Program-made: the position numbers and the translations under genes
NCBI GenBank assembly: GCA_030248195.1
Contig: JASAND010026764.1
Coordinates: forward strand, 1-64,000
Length of the DNA stretch: 64,000 nucleotides
Direction: 5' to 3'
Source of the DNA: Trissonchulus latispiculum
Lineage: Eukaryota; Nematoda; Enoplea; Enoplida; Ironidae
Notes under the pieces: generated by a model
The model's input: the letters and a program-made list of their open reading frames with translations, nothing else
Told to the model about the DNA's origin: nothing
Database searches by the model: none
Shown here: positions 1-10,653 of the stretch, in pieces
Position numbering within the stretch: the first letter of the stretch is position 1
Layout: every line of letters begins with the position of its first letter

Positions 1-268
1 ACTGATGGATGTCTTAAACTGAAAGTGGAATTATCTTGCACCGACGACTGAAACTGAAACTAAAATCGATTACTAAAACAACACTTCGTCGACATTAAGT
101 TTCAGCCTGGTAGCGTCATGAATGGATGCTTAACTGCAGTTTAATGATTCTAACTCAATGACCCAACCAGTACATTCTGAATCTGAAGTCTACGCGAACA
201 AATTGACAAGTCACCGAATACTTAATTATTTCTACCAGATTGAACCGGTTTTCTAAACTGAGCGTGAC
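1..268. other. no gene recognised
   Basis: No extended reading frame, RNA gene or clear repeat terminus is seen before the TTAA-bordered repeat that begins near 269. Confidence 0.5.
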
Positions 269-480
269 TTAAGGTGGGGGGGTCGACAATTTTCGGCCAT
301 CCCCGATTTTTCTCATTTTCCCATATTTTGTAGTCCCCATGGGTCCCCAAAACAAGACAGTTGCGTTTGTTGCAAAACCTTCCCCATCATTCACAATAGT
401 CCTCCATTGGTGACCCTGACATGGCTTAAACATAGGAAAACGAAAAAGTTAGCAAAAGTTCGCGATGGCTAAAAGTTTGA
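269..480. repeat. terminal fragment of a TTAA/poly-G element
   Basis: It begins TTAAGGTGGGGGGGTC and then matches, in inverted sense, the right end of the element at 15619-17096. Shared stretches include GTAGTCCCCATGGGTCC, CCAAAACAAG and a TGACCCTGACATG-like block, in the same order and with similar spacing. This makes 269 the outer end of a second member of that family. The opposite end is not found, so the copy is probably truncated or interrupted by the foldback at 751-1970. Confidence 0.55.
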
Positions 481-750
481 GCGCTGTGCAAAAAGAAATG
501 GGCTATAACCTGGCACAATGTTAACCTGGACTAGGTAGCGTGTTAATATCTATATGAGGTGTTTTTGTGTTAGCTTAGCGTTTTTCTAGAAATTTTCAAA
601 GTTGGATGAAGTAGGTTTTTGCACAATTCGGATTTACAAAAACGTCACCAAAGAAATGTTTCGTCATGGCCTGAACTATAACCATTTACTGAACAGGTTT
701 CGCGTATAGATATTAACAATTGCACACTCCATGGTGTTGCTTGTGAGTAG

Positions 751-1970
751 TTAAGGGGGGGGGGGCTACTAAAATCGACTTGCCCCGACTTTGTCAACGA
801 TTGGCCTACTTTTTGGCGAAGATGTAGAGCATGGGTGTGGTCAAAATAATATCGGGTACTGAGATCTTAGCTGCTTTTCAACAATGTGCAGCCGTCGGGT
901 TTATGTGCCCGACCCCCCGTTTTTCACAACTACCAACATAATTATTTAAAAATTTCTGCTGGCTGCAAAACCCTAGCTTCAACGTTGCCATTTGTTAATA
1001 TGATTTGGCACGTGTGCCCCTATCTGCAGAAAATACTAGACGTCTGTATCTTATCTGCATCTCTGGGAATTAATCTTCAAAGTTGAAGTTTCGGCCAAAA
1101 CTTAAAAATTTTTGGCTAACGAAAGGAAAATTTTATTACTGGTGCGTGCTATAAGGCTGTAATTTGGCATAAAAGGAGACCCTATAGCAGTACTCATTTG
1201 TGCCAAATGGCAAGAAATTCTGCCGCGTGAAAAATTTTTATGTCAACTTTAATCTTCAAAAATTGCTAAAATCGCCATTTTCAGTCTGTCAGATCTTGTG
1301 TAGAGGTTTTCTGCAGCCATAGAAGTCGCAAACCTTCACTAATCGAGCTGAAATCGTTTGTGGGAGTGTTTTTGACAACGCTGAGTTCAAATATCTCAAA
1401 AAATTTTAATTTCAAAAAATTTGATTTTTTCGATTTCTGGGGTACCATTGCCCCAAAAAGGCGATTTTGGCGATATTCGAAGATTAAAGTTGACATAAAA
1501 GTTTTCACGCGGCAGAATTTCTTGCCATTTGGCACAAACGAGTACTGCTATAGGGTCTCCTTTTATGCCAAATTACAGCCTTATAGCTCGCTCCAGCAAT
1601 AAAATTTTCCATCGTCAGCCAAAAATTTTTAAATTTTGGCCGAAACTTCAACTTTGAAGATTAATTCCCAGAGATGCAGATAAGATAAAGACGTCTAGTA
1701 TTTTTCTGCAGATAGGGGCACATCTGCCAAATCATATGTGCAAATGGCAACTTTGAAGCTAGGGTTTTGCAGCCAGCAGAGAATTTTTAATTAATTATGT
1801 TGGTAGTTGTGAAAAACGGGGGGTCGAGCACATAAACCCGACGGCTGCTGGAAGGCAGCTAACATCTCAGTACCCGATATTTGTTTGACCACACCCATGC
1901 TTTTTATATCTTCGCCAAAAAGTAGGCCAATCGGACAAAGTCGGGAAAAACCTTTAGTAACCCCCCTTAA
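751..1970. mobile_element. 1.2-kb foldback element bounded by TTAA
   Basis: Two long inverted arms (about 751-1285 and 1440-1970) match each other almost base for base, apart from small gaps. Shared blocks include GACGGCTGCTG/cagccgtcgggtttatg, CTGGGAATTAATCTTC and GGAGACCCTATAGCAGTACT. The outer ends are TTAA followed by a G tract and a CTACTAAA-like motif, and the mirror CCCCCC TTAA. About 150 bp of unique spacer lies between the arms. No transposase is encoded; the short open frames inside are by-products of the repeat. TTAA targets are typical of piggyBac- and Kolobok-type transposons, so this is best read as a non-autonomous foldback mobilised by such an enzyme. Confidence 0.8.
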
Positions 1971-3440
1971 CAGTTTTGGTTACCGCGCTGGCGTTTTGCC
2001 TCCAAATACGTCAGTTTTTGAAATTTTTGGATATAATGGTCCATAAGTCGGGCGGAAGCCGAGATATTTCTACCAAATTCGGTGTGCCAATTCGCCCATG
2101 TGAAAGGAAGACTTGTGCTAAGTTTCACTGCAATTGCTGGTGTCTGGTCGTGGATGCATGCCTCAGTGCGATGACGGACGCCTATAGTCAAAAATGGCAA
2201 ATTTTTAACTTTTCCAAATATAGCAAAATTTTATATGTGGAGGATAGAAAATTTGTAATACTAGGGTCGGGCCGAAATATGTGAGATATGGCCAGAATTG
2301 ATGAAAATTAGTGAAATAACGATCGAATTTTTGGTTGATGTGGAATTGATTTCTATACCTTGCATACTTGACTTTTGTATTTTATTTAACTTTTGTATTT
2401 TATTACTTAACTTTTATATTTTATACCCTGACTTATATTTCTGGCACTTTTGACACAAATTTTGTATATCTGTGGTCATATCCTACTCTATAGTTAGCTA
2501 TGTATTTCTTTGCTGGGTCTGTTGAACGTAAACTTAAAAGGTATTTTGGTCTTTTTTTTCCGTACGCCCCACTCCAGTTGGATGTGCGAGCAGTGTCAGC
2601 AGTGATAATTTCGGATTTTCCTGGGACTAGTATGCTGACACCGAATAATTGTCTTCGCAATTACCCGAGGCGTTTACCAAGGCTGGCGATTTGCCCGTTG
2701 CAAGTAACGCAATGAACGCACCGCGGCAGCGCACACCCGAAGGCGGCCACCCCTTAACTCTCGGAGAATTGATGACAAGGTGGGAATCACTACTCATGGC
2801 GCCGGTTGGCGCCAGCAAAGCCAGGAAAAGGTCGAATTTTGGTTTCCTGGTTCCGCTGAACCAATGATAGTCAAGACATAACATCAACATAAATGCAACA
2901 ATGAAGCTATAGCAGTTACATAAAGTTATAAAGTTATAAAACCCATGTGATTTAATCCATTATTCTTCGCATGTCGTTGTCGTTTCGAAGATTCAGTCAT
3001 AGAACTGCACTCTCTGTCCTTTGTTTGCGAGTCCGTTATGCCAAGGAAGAAACGAAGACAGCAGTTGTCGGTGGATGGAAACGTGAGCCGGGTAAGGGTT
3101 GGGAGAGTTGGTTTTTGGCGTAACACTAGGCACTCAGGTTGAGTAGTCTGAAATATAATTCTGGTTGGAAGTGGATTAAGTAGGAAGAATACAAATATAT
3201 AGCAAACTTAGTAATTTACTGCTCTAGATAGTAAAAGTGACGTTAGGAATTTGCTTTATACGACTGTACTAAGTACAGTATTGTGACTGTCGTCTTTAGT
3301 ATTCGGTCTCTATTTGAAGTTGATTGTTGTTCACTATTTGAGAAGTTCTGACAAAGAAGTTAGAAATTCTGGCTGTTTCGTGATGGACATTTTTATTTTG
3401 CAAAACGGATCCAAAATTGGGTACTTATCTCCCCAGGAAA
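1971..3440. other. unassigned DNA with a GC-richer island
   Basis: Most of this stretch is AT-rich with no exon I can support. A GC-richer island at about 2640-2870 stays open on both strands (a 72-codon frame on +, an 87-codon frame on -) and is compositionally unlike its surroundings. A second short open stretch starts at the ATG at 3036 and is rich in Arg/Lys. I recognise neither as a protein family, and neither has a convincing splice context. Confidence 0.35.
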
Positions 3441-4770
3441 CTAAGTGGGGTTAATGCGTCCAAGTTTGGGATTTTTGGGAGCCTCCTTCACCCCGAGAGC
3501 TGAGTTCATACGTCACAGAGAAGTGACGTATGATAACACACACACAAAAGAAACGCACTACACGAAAGGGAGCCGCAAGCTCCGCCTTACACATCACGCA
3601 CACATGATTAACAGGTCTTCCCCAAACCCCGAAAATTTTCCCAATTTTCAAATCAGTCGTGGTTGAGCTGCCCGTGAACTCAGTCATGTTTTCGCTGTTA
3701 TTTTGCTGACTTGCTAGTCCGAGTGGATTTTGTGACCGAGGGCCCGTGAAGGGATAGACCGGTCAGTCAATTTTGGATTGTGTGTACGGTCTTTATATTG
3801 ACCGGTACGTTCAGGCTTTACTTGTTGGGGGCTAGCCACGACTCGTCTATTTTCTGCTATTTTTACTCTGTGATTACCTTCCCGATCTGCCATTTCCCGT
3901 GTTTACTCTTGGCCTTATCCTCGGGAGGACCTGTCAACTGATCACATCCATCACACACGGAACCGGAGCATCCAGGTAGCTTGAATCGTGAGTTTGACAT
4001 ACCACGGGGATTAATATTGTCATGATCTTGTGAGTGAGATTTTGAAAAGAGCATTGTCTAAAACTTGAGGTTAAAAAGGGAACTTATCTTTCGATTACTC
4101 CGACTATTCGTATTGTACTTGTATGTCATTGTATAATCTCTTGTCTGTTACGTGCCTACCTAGATGTCCGTATACTTGTATTCTAAACTGTAGATAATTT
4201 CTTTCCATGTATAATTATAATTGTGACTGCTACATTAAACTAATAATCTAATTTAATTAAGACGTGAATTGGCTTTACCTGCGCTTGAGCGAGAGATAGT
4301 TAGAAGAGAGATACTTAGATAGCTTAAAATTAGGAAGTAACTGGGAACCGAATATCTGGATTTATAGTTACTTAGATTAATATTATGACCCCTGCGTATC
4401 CCTTGAATGATTAGGGAATAGCAAGTCGAAAGTCAGTGTTAAACGTGAATCGTCCTGGATTTGTATCTAATTTGTAGAGAAAGGAGAATCAAAACGACCC
4501 CCAAATACCCTTTTCTTTACATGTGGAGCCCGCCTTTGGAGGAAAAAATATTGGGAGTTTTTAAAACAGAATTTTTTAGAAAGATTATTGGCAACGCATT
4601 GAAGTTTGTTTTCTTTGAAAATTCTGGGCTCCTTATTTTTTCCAAAAGAACTCACTATTTTGACAACTATCGAGGTGTAATTGTGTGTGTAACGAATAAT
4701 TGGTGAAGTAATAATAACATTGTTTGGTAATCTAGTTGTTTAGTTAGGTAAGATAACTTTACGTAATAGA
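3441..4770 (+). other. leader region upstream of the gag-env ORF
   Basis: This 1.3 kb precedes the gag start and has no long frame of its own. It carries CA-rich and GACCGGT-containing stretches near 3540-3830 and becomes AT-rich after 4080. By position it should hold the 5' LTR and leader of the element, but no second copy of it is found downstream, so LTR borders cannot be set. A possible primer-binding site (TGGAGCCCGCC) lies at 4523. Confidence 0.35.
4523..4541 (+). promoter_or_regulatory. possible retroviral primer-binding site
   Basis: TGGAGCCCGCC follows an ACA-ending stretch about 250 bp before the gag ATG, as a tRNA-primer site after a 5' LTR would. It starts with the expected TGG, but the matching tRNA cannot be named by eye and no LTR pair confirms it. 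Confidence 0.2.
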
Positions 4771-7700
4771 ATGCCTGATCCTGCAGAAACGGGAGGGGGG
4801 ACACCTCCCAACCCACCTGAACAACCCGAGTCTCCTCCGTCCACGCCGCCTCCGGCTGGACCTGAAAATGTTGCCTTAACCGCTCTGACGAAAACTTTAA
4901 CCGAATTTAATGTTGTAGTTAGAGCCCAAGGGGTGGCCACCGCTTTCAGTTCAGTTCCCATACACCATGGGCACTCCTCGGAATCGTTTGAGGAGCACGT
5001 TGAAAAATACCAAAGGTTTTGCAGCGTGATGAATTTCGATGAGTGGCAAAAAGTGCATACTTTCTCAAGTTCCTTGAAAGGACGTGCTCTCGAACTCTTC
5101 CGGTCTGTGCCCAAGGACAGTAGGGGCAACTGGACTGAATTGATTGCCGAAGCCAAAAAGATTATGGTACCCCCGCACACAGCACTTCACGCCTCTTCCC
5201 TCATGTTCCAAGTGAAGCAAGAAAAAGGGGAACCTGTGGCCGATTATTTAATGCGTTTGAATAGGTATGCTCGTCTTAGTTTTAAAGAGGAGGATGGGTT
5301 TTCGGACAAACAAGTTGAACTGTTAAAACTGCGGCTGTTTCTTTTTGGACTGAGAACAGATCTCAAAAATAGAGTACCTCCTGGGTGTACAACATTAGCT
5401 AAGGCAGTTGAAAGAGCTCAGTTAGCGGAAGGAGAGTACCCTGGGGAGGGATACCCATCCTTTTTGGAACCTAATTTTCGAGCGGAGCAAGATGCTCCAG
5501 CGGCAATTGCCGAAGCAGAAAAAGCTGTTAGAGATTTGAAAATTCGCTTCGAAAAATTTGAGGCGGAAAATTCCAAAAAAGCGTCTAATACAGGGAAAAA
5601 TGAACGTTCTCGTGATTTACCACCCGGTATCACCTGTTTCAACTGCAATAAGCCCGGTCATGTCCGACGTGAGTGCCGACAGCCGGGAGGAGGAGCTTAT
5701 CAGGCTAAAAATCAAAATTTCCAGTCTAATCGCGGTTCTTTCCGAGGTTCTGAGCGAAATAGAAATTATGACAACCGGGGAGGACAAGGGCGCGACAACT
5801 TTGATCGTGGCAGATATAATGATAATAACGGGAGCAGTAACAGGGAACGTTATGATAATAGAAATAATAGGAATTATGATAGTCGCGATAACAGAACTTA
5901 TGAACGTAGAAGAAATTATGATCAGCAGTATAGGAACGAGCGTTATCGTCCTGACAACCGGCGGGACAATGGTCAACAGTCTGATCGCAGAGATCAACGG
6001 TCTGACCTTCCAGCAGAGATGAGACGCGAATACGGGCCAATATTCGCAGTCTCGCGATCCATAGCACAGGAATCTGGGCATTACCGTGACAGCCCAGGTA
6101 GAGGCCGAAACTATTCGGGATCCTCTGCTTATTCAGGTAGCGATCGCTCAGAATATTGCAACCGCCGACCACACTATAGCCGACAACCACGGTCTGATTC
6201 CGGGTCGGCCGGACAGTATTCTGCTCGTTCAGTACGGGCAGTCTCGCCTCAATGTATGCGACACGCTAAGAGGTGTCTCACATCACCGCATTTTTCACAT
6301 AAAGTTTTAATGTGTCGACAGCCGATGATTTGTACCTGTCGTCCGGCTCAGTACGAGCCCCCCTGTCTCTTGAGAGGTGCACTCACGCCTAGCACTATGA
6401 CCTCTACCGACGAGGAACTTTTCATTCCAATCTCTAATTCGGAGGGGGTAAAACCGCGAAATTATGAAAGTTTTCGTGAAACCGAATTAGCCAGCAAAAA
6501 GCATACTGTCGCAATCCAATGCGAACTATATTCTGACAAATTGCTGGAAACTTTTGAAAACGAAATTCAGGAACCACGGAATTTTGACTTTTCACTGTTA
6601 CTAGTACCCTTTTTGTCTATTTTCGCTGCTGTACGTTCATTGAGAAAATTTAGCACGCCTATATTCTGGCTTTTGTTGGGGTTATTGCTGTCAACCGCTA
6701 ATGCTCAATCGGCTACGGACACTGGATCGTCTCATTTTTTGGCTGACGAAATAGCTAAGATAGGTACGGTTGTTTTGCCTCGTTGGGGCGCGGTTCTGAG
6801 TCCCGCAGGCATAGGCGTTATATCACAGAAAACTGAGTATTTAGCTCTAATTGTGCAACTGGCTGTACCTCCGATCTCCCCTCAATGGAAACCCCCTGAG
6901 TGGGCCAATGAGGAGGATTGTATTGATCTTAATACGGGTAAAGCTAAGACGGATCAATATTGTGTGCGAATGATAAATCAGAGCTGTCCCCAGCATGACT
7001 TTTTGGAACAAGAAATTGATCAAATAAAGGCCGAATACCGAAAGCTTTATTCGGGAGTTTTGAATACCAATTTCTATTCTAAATTACTGGCTAGTCTATG
7101 CCGATCTACCCCAGGGGTTTGTACCTCCTATCCACCTATAGAACCGGGTAGACAGCGTCATAAACGCTTTATCGAATTTCTGTTAGCCGGTGCATTAGGC
7201 ATAGGTGGTATAGCCAACAGTTTGTCTAACTCTTATCACCTAGGTAAGCTAGATGCTAAAGTGAATGCTGTGGAACAGGGATTTCATATACTCCGAGATG
7301 AACAGATCAAAATTACAGATTCGGTTCGGAAAATTGTGCACGCAAACGAGCAAGTTTACGCCTTTCTGCATCACACCGTCCAAGATTTGACCACGCTTAT
7401 TATTCGTGCGAGGTGTTCTAATTTTTCGTACATGCGACAAATTTACATGCAACTGTTAGCCCACATTTTCACTTCCTCTTTACGTGAAGGCTTAAATTCT
7501 GTGATGCATGCCGGACTGCGTTCCGAAATTACTCCCGGACTTGTTAATTTGCAAACTCTGAAAGGGATAATCAAAACACATCCCTCCTTGCGCAATTCAC
7601 TGCTAAGCCAGGAACCTAGTCTCATCTATCAATTTGGCAAAGTTTATCCTATTAAGATCGATTTTAACTCACTCCGATTTGGATTTATGCTTGAAATCCC

Positions 7701-7818
7701 TGTACCACTGGAACAGGAGGTAAGACCACTGTACGCAGTACACAACTTAGGTTATAACTCTAGGTTGGGGGAAAATAAACCCACCCACTATTCAAATTGC
7801 CCAAATCTGACAGCATAG
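4771..7818 (+). CDS. Gag-Env fusion ORF of a Ty3/gypsy-type (errantivirus-like) retroelement, lacking pol
   Basis: One uninterrupted 1015-codon frame from a true ATG. Residues 1-30 are Pro-rich; about 60-240 resemble a retrotransposon Gag capsid (motifs such as SFEEHVEKYQ and DYLMRLNRYARL); a CCHC zinc knuckle has Cys289, Cys292, His297 and Cys302. Residues about 310-500 are low-complexity (Arg/Asn/Asp/Tyr/Gly). Envelope features follow: a hydrophobic signal-like stretch ending ANAQ near residue 646, a furin-type site at 794-799 (RQRHKR), and a fusion-peptide-like stretch from F800 (LLAGALGIGGIANSL) leading into a heptad-like helix. No protease, reverse transcriptase, RNase H or integrase lies between, where they belong in a complete element. 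No transmembrane anchor is seen before the stop, so Env is C-terminally short. A 3' LTR is not evident; AT-rich repeats begin soon after. It could be a pol-deleted copy, a retrocopy of a spliced gag-env RNA, or a co-opted gene. Confidence 0.85.
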   Translation: MPDPAETGGGTPPNPPEQPESPPSTPPPAGPENVALTALTKTLTEFNVVVRAQGVATAFSSVPIHHGHSSESFEEHVEKYQRFCSVMNFDEWQKVHTFSSSLKGRALELFRSVPKDSRGNWTELIAEAKKIMVPPHTALHASSLMFQVKQEKGEPVADYLMRLNRYARLSFKEEDGFSDKQVELLKLRLFLFGLRTDLKNRVPPGCTTLAKAVERAQLAEGEYPGEGYPSFLEPNFRAEQDAPAAIAEAEKAVRDLKIRFEKFEAENSKKASNTGKNERSRDLPPGITCFNCNKPGHVRRECRQPGGGAYQAKNQNFQSNRGSFRGSERNRNYDNRGGQGRDNFDRGRYNDNNGSSNRERYDNRNNRNYDSRDNRTYERRRNYDQQYRNERYRPDNRRDNGQQSDRRDQRSDLPAEMRREYGPIFAVSRSIAQESGHYRDSPGRGRNYSGSSAYSGSDRSEYCNRRPHYSRQPRSDSGSAGQYSARSVRAVSPQCMRHAKRCLTSPHFSHKVLMCRQPMICTCRPAQYEPPCLLRGALTPSTMTSTDEELFIPISNSEGVKPRNYESFRETELASKKHTVAIQCELYSDKLLETFENEIQEPRNFDFSLLLVPFLSIFAAVRSLRKFSTPIFWLLLGLLLSTANAQSATDTGSSHFLADEIAKIGTVVLPRWGAVLSPAGIGVISQKTEYLALIVQLAVPPISPQWKPPEWANEEDCIDLNTGKAKTDQYCVRMINQSCPQHDFLEQEIDQIKAEYRKLYSGVLNTNFYSKLLASLCRSTPGVCTSYPPIEPGRQRHKRFIEFLLAGALGIGGIANSLSNSYHLGKLDAKVNAVEQGFHILRDEQIKITDSVRKIVHANEQVYAFLHHTVQDLTTLIIRARCSNFSYMRQIYMQLLAHIFTSSLREGLNSVMHAGLRSEITPGLVNLQTLKGIIKTHPSLRNSLLSQEPSLIYQFGKVYPIKIDFNSLRFGFMLEIPVPLEQEVRPLYAVHNLGYNSRLGENKPTHYSNCPNLTA

Positions 7819-8035
7819 GATGGCGTAGTGTCCTCGATAATACATAATACAGTATATACACTGTCATGACATTTGGCTCGGTCAAAATTAATGACACATA
7901 AACTAAAACATAGGGCAATTTTTGAAAAGTCGTCATCAGTGAATTCTTATACAATTTTTAGACTCGACTTATGTAGTTGCGCTTTAGTTGAAAAATCCAT
8001 AAAACTAACGTTATTTCGCCTTTTTGCAGCTTTTA

Positions 8036-8268
8036 GAAAACAATCAGAAAAATACTATTTATTTTCTAATTGTTTTCTATAACAGAAAACAAATAGAAAA
8101 CAACTAGAAATAACTAGAAAACAAAATTTCAAAACTTTCCCATTGTTTTCTAGATTAGAAAACAATTAGAAAAAAATTAGAAAACAATTAGAAAAAATAT
8201 ACGTATATTAGAAAAGAATTAGAAAACAATCAGAAAAAATAATTGTTTTCTAATTGTTTTCTAGAAAT
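8036..8268. repeat. AT-rich minisatellite with palindromic units
   Basis: Dense runs of TAGAAAACAA(T/C)-type units occur in both orientations (TTTTCTAATTGTTTTCTA and its reverse), giving many potential hairpins. It follows the gag-env ORF by about 200 bp and has no coding content. Confidence 0.75.
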
Positions 8269-8377
8269 GGGCTTCGTGTGGTTGAGGTCGGGTAGGGGGG
8301 GAGGGGGGTCTGGCCTCTCCGTGGGGGGGGGTCTCACAGGGGGCAAACTGTAGCCTGGTTCACCTATGGGTTGGTTG

Positions 8378-8838
8378 CATAGGTGTACCTGGGGGGGGGG
8401 TGGGGGGGAACCCCTCCCCCAAATGGAAAAGTGCCGACCCCACCCTCGAAATTTTGGAGGCAGACCCCACCCCCAAATTGCCAAATCCCAGACCCCACCC
8501 ACCCAAATTTGCCAGATCCCACCCTCAAAATTTTGAAAATTTTGCCTAAAAATTAGTAAAAATTCGAAATTTTTTGGAAAAATAACAAATTTTTGCAAAA
8601 AATCCAAGTTTTTTCGAACAAATGAGCAAAAATGAAGAAATATTGTTGATTTTTAGTTGGAAATAACGCTTTTTTAGCAAATTTGCGAATTTTTTCTAAA
8701 TTTTTGACCAATAACTTTTTTACCCCCCCCCCCCCAAATTCGATTATTCCGGACCCCACCCCACCTCGAAACGGCTGACCCCACCCACCCTAATTTCGGC
8801 TACTCCCTCCCCCAACGTTTTCTCAAGGTACACCTATG
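8378..8838. mobile_element. hAT-type MITE with exact 8-bp target duplication
   Basis: Terminal inverted repeats of 12 bp (CATAGGTGTACC ... GGTACACCTATG) bound 461 bp of G/C-tract-rich DNA. The flanks are an exact 8-bp direct repeat, GTTGGTTG, at 8370-8377 and 8839-8846. An 8-bp duplication is characteristic of hAT-superfamily transposition. No transposase is encoded, so this is a non-autonomous copy; the exact duplication suggests fairly recent insertion. Confidence 0.8.
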
Positions 8839-8846
8839 GTTGGTTG

Positions 8847-10160
8847 GGGGGAGTACCCCCATCACATTTCGGAGGCCGGCCAAGATTTACCCCCCCCCCC
8901 CAGACCCAAAGTTCCAGGGAAACTATGCCACTGATCGATTATACAACTCAATAACGCATCTCATCTTTTCTAAAGTTTGCATGACGGATTTTTTCCAAAT
9001 TCAAAAAATTCTTCAACTTCTGGGGTGCTCTGCCCACCAGACCCCCCGTGTGCTTGTTGTGTCAATTCTCCATGCTTTGCTTCGCTCACGGGATATATAT
9101 AGTTGTTTTCCAATTGGCAAGTGAACTAATCTTTCCATACACAATATTATTTTTCTTGTAAAATATTTTGTTCGTGGAAAAAGAAAATTTTTACCTCCCC
9201 CCCCGGGAAATTTGGCCCTCCCTCCCCCCCCCCCCCCCCCCCCCCCCCGGGAAATTTGGCTCCCTCCCTCCCCCCCCCCGAAAATTTTTCTTCAGCGGGC
9301 CCCTCCTTTTCAAAATCCTGGATCCGCCACTGGGGATAGTTGTAGCGAAAAATTTTTGGGAGGGGGCGTCGGGGACCTGTCCATTTGGGGGAGGGAGGGG
9401 TCCCACCGCCGCCCACCCGCTCTCCCCAACCATAGTTTCACTAGGGGGGTTGGGGGGGGGTATCCCCAAACTTTGGTGAGGGAGGCAAACTTTGGAAATT
9501 TGGTGGTCGACCCCGAAATGTGATATGGGGAGTACCAGTGCCAAGGGCCCGGCCCCATAGTTTCCCTGAAACTTTGGGTCGGGGGGGGGTAAATCTTGGC
9601 CGACCTGGGTGCCCCCCCAACCCTCCCCCAGAATTCGGACCTCAGAAATTTCGAAAAATGGCCAAAAAATGCAAAATTTTCTGTAATTTTGTAATCAAAA
9701 TAAGGCTTGTTCTTAACGTTTTAGGCGCTTTTGCACCGTTTTAAAGCGATTTTAAGCCTTAATTTGAGAAAAATTTTTCAAAAAAATGACCATTTTCCAG
9801 CCAAGATTAGCTAACTTTTGCGTCCAAAACTCGTTGGGGGGGTTGGGGGGGGTAGCCAAAAGTGGGGGAGGGTAAGTAAATAAATCTGGGGGGGGGCTAA
9901 ATTTGGTCAAAAATTTTGGGGGATACCCCCCCAACCCCCCCCCCCCCCAAAGGAAACTATGCCCGGCCCCCCCTTCGCGATGTGGGTCGCCTCCTTTAAC
10001 TTTTTGCGGGGACTTCAGAGGTTCCCCTCCAAAAAATGAGTTGCAATTTTTGCTGGTATGTTTTGGAGCTTATATATATATATATATAGCTCCTAACCAT
10101 GTCCAGGAAGTGGGTAGGGTAAGTGTTTTCCTCCAAAAAGTGGGCCAGCAAGTTTCAATG
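8847..10160. repeat. composite of poly-G/poly-C rich repeats
   Basis: Runs of 8-20 G or C alternate with AT-rich AAAATTTT stretches. An inverted pair is visible: the block with CAAGATTTACCCCCC and CAGGGAAACTATG near 8870-8927 recurs in reverse at about 9556-9612, and part of it appears again near 9945. CCTGGATCCGCCACT near 9319 looks like a terminus of another small repeat. Open frames across it encode only Pro/Gly-rich low-complexity strings and are not genes. Confidence 0.65.
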
Positions 10161-10315
10161 GCCTAAGGAAAGGATATTAGATCTTGTTAACAAGTTTTCT
10201 CCATCTATAAGTCTAAGCTTCTAAAACGACCTTACGTTACCAGTTTTTAGCTAATTCTTAAGGACTTACACCACTTGATACATTTACTCAGTATCGACTG
10301 TCATTTCAATTCAGT

Positions 10316-10614
10316 ATGGGAGATGAAGTCACGGCGGCAGAGAGATCGCCCCAACGATCTCAGCTGATCGAATCATTGAAAAAGGCTGGCTTTGTCATTG
10401 GATCCGGTCTACTTTGTTTTATTGCTGCGAGGAACTCTCTTACATGGTATTGTGTCTCTAATGATTATATATGTGCGCAGATGTGTTATCGAGAGGGGGA
10501 GGGTGTGAGGGTGGGGGACCCGTTATCAAATTTAATCCTCAGATTTAATTCCCCCCTAGATTTTTGGCCTTTTTATATATCCCCGGTTGGTTATATTTCT
10601 GCTTTATGAATTTC

Positions 10615-10653
<39 letters not shown>

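Noticed and set aside
886..1602. short open frames within the first foldback
   Set aside because: They lie in the inverted arms or spacer, several start with GTG or TTG, and none has a protein-like sequence.
4523..4541. defining a full 5' LTR ending at 4520
   Set aside because: No matching 3' copy in the window, so the LTR itself is not called; only a weak primer-site entry is kept.
5558..6190. 154-codon frames on both strands across the Gag tail
   Set aside because: They overlap the low-complexity Arg/Asn/Asp region and encode Ile/Val/Thr- or Tyr/His-rich strings; codon bias of the real frame explains them.
9147..9558. Pro/Gly-rich frames of 80-117 codons
   Set aside because: Translations of poly-G/poly-C tracts in a repeat composite, not coding.
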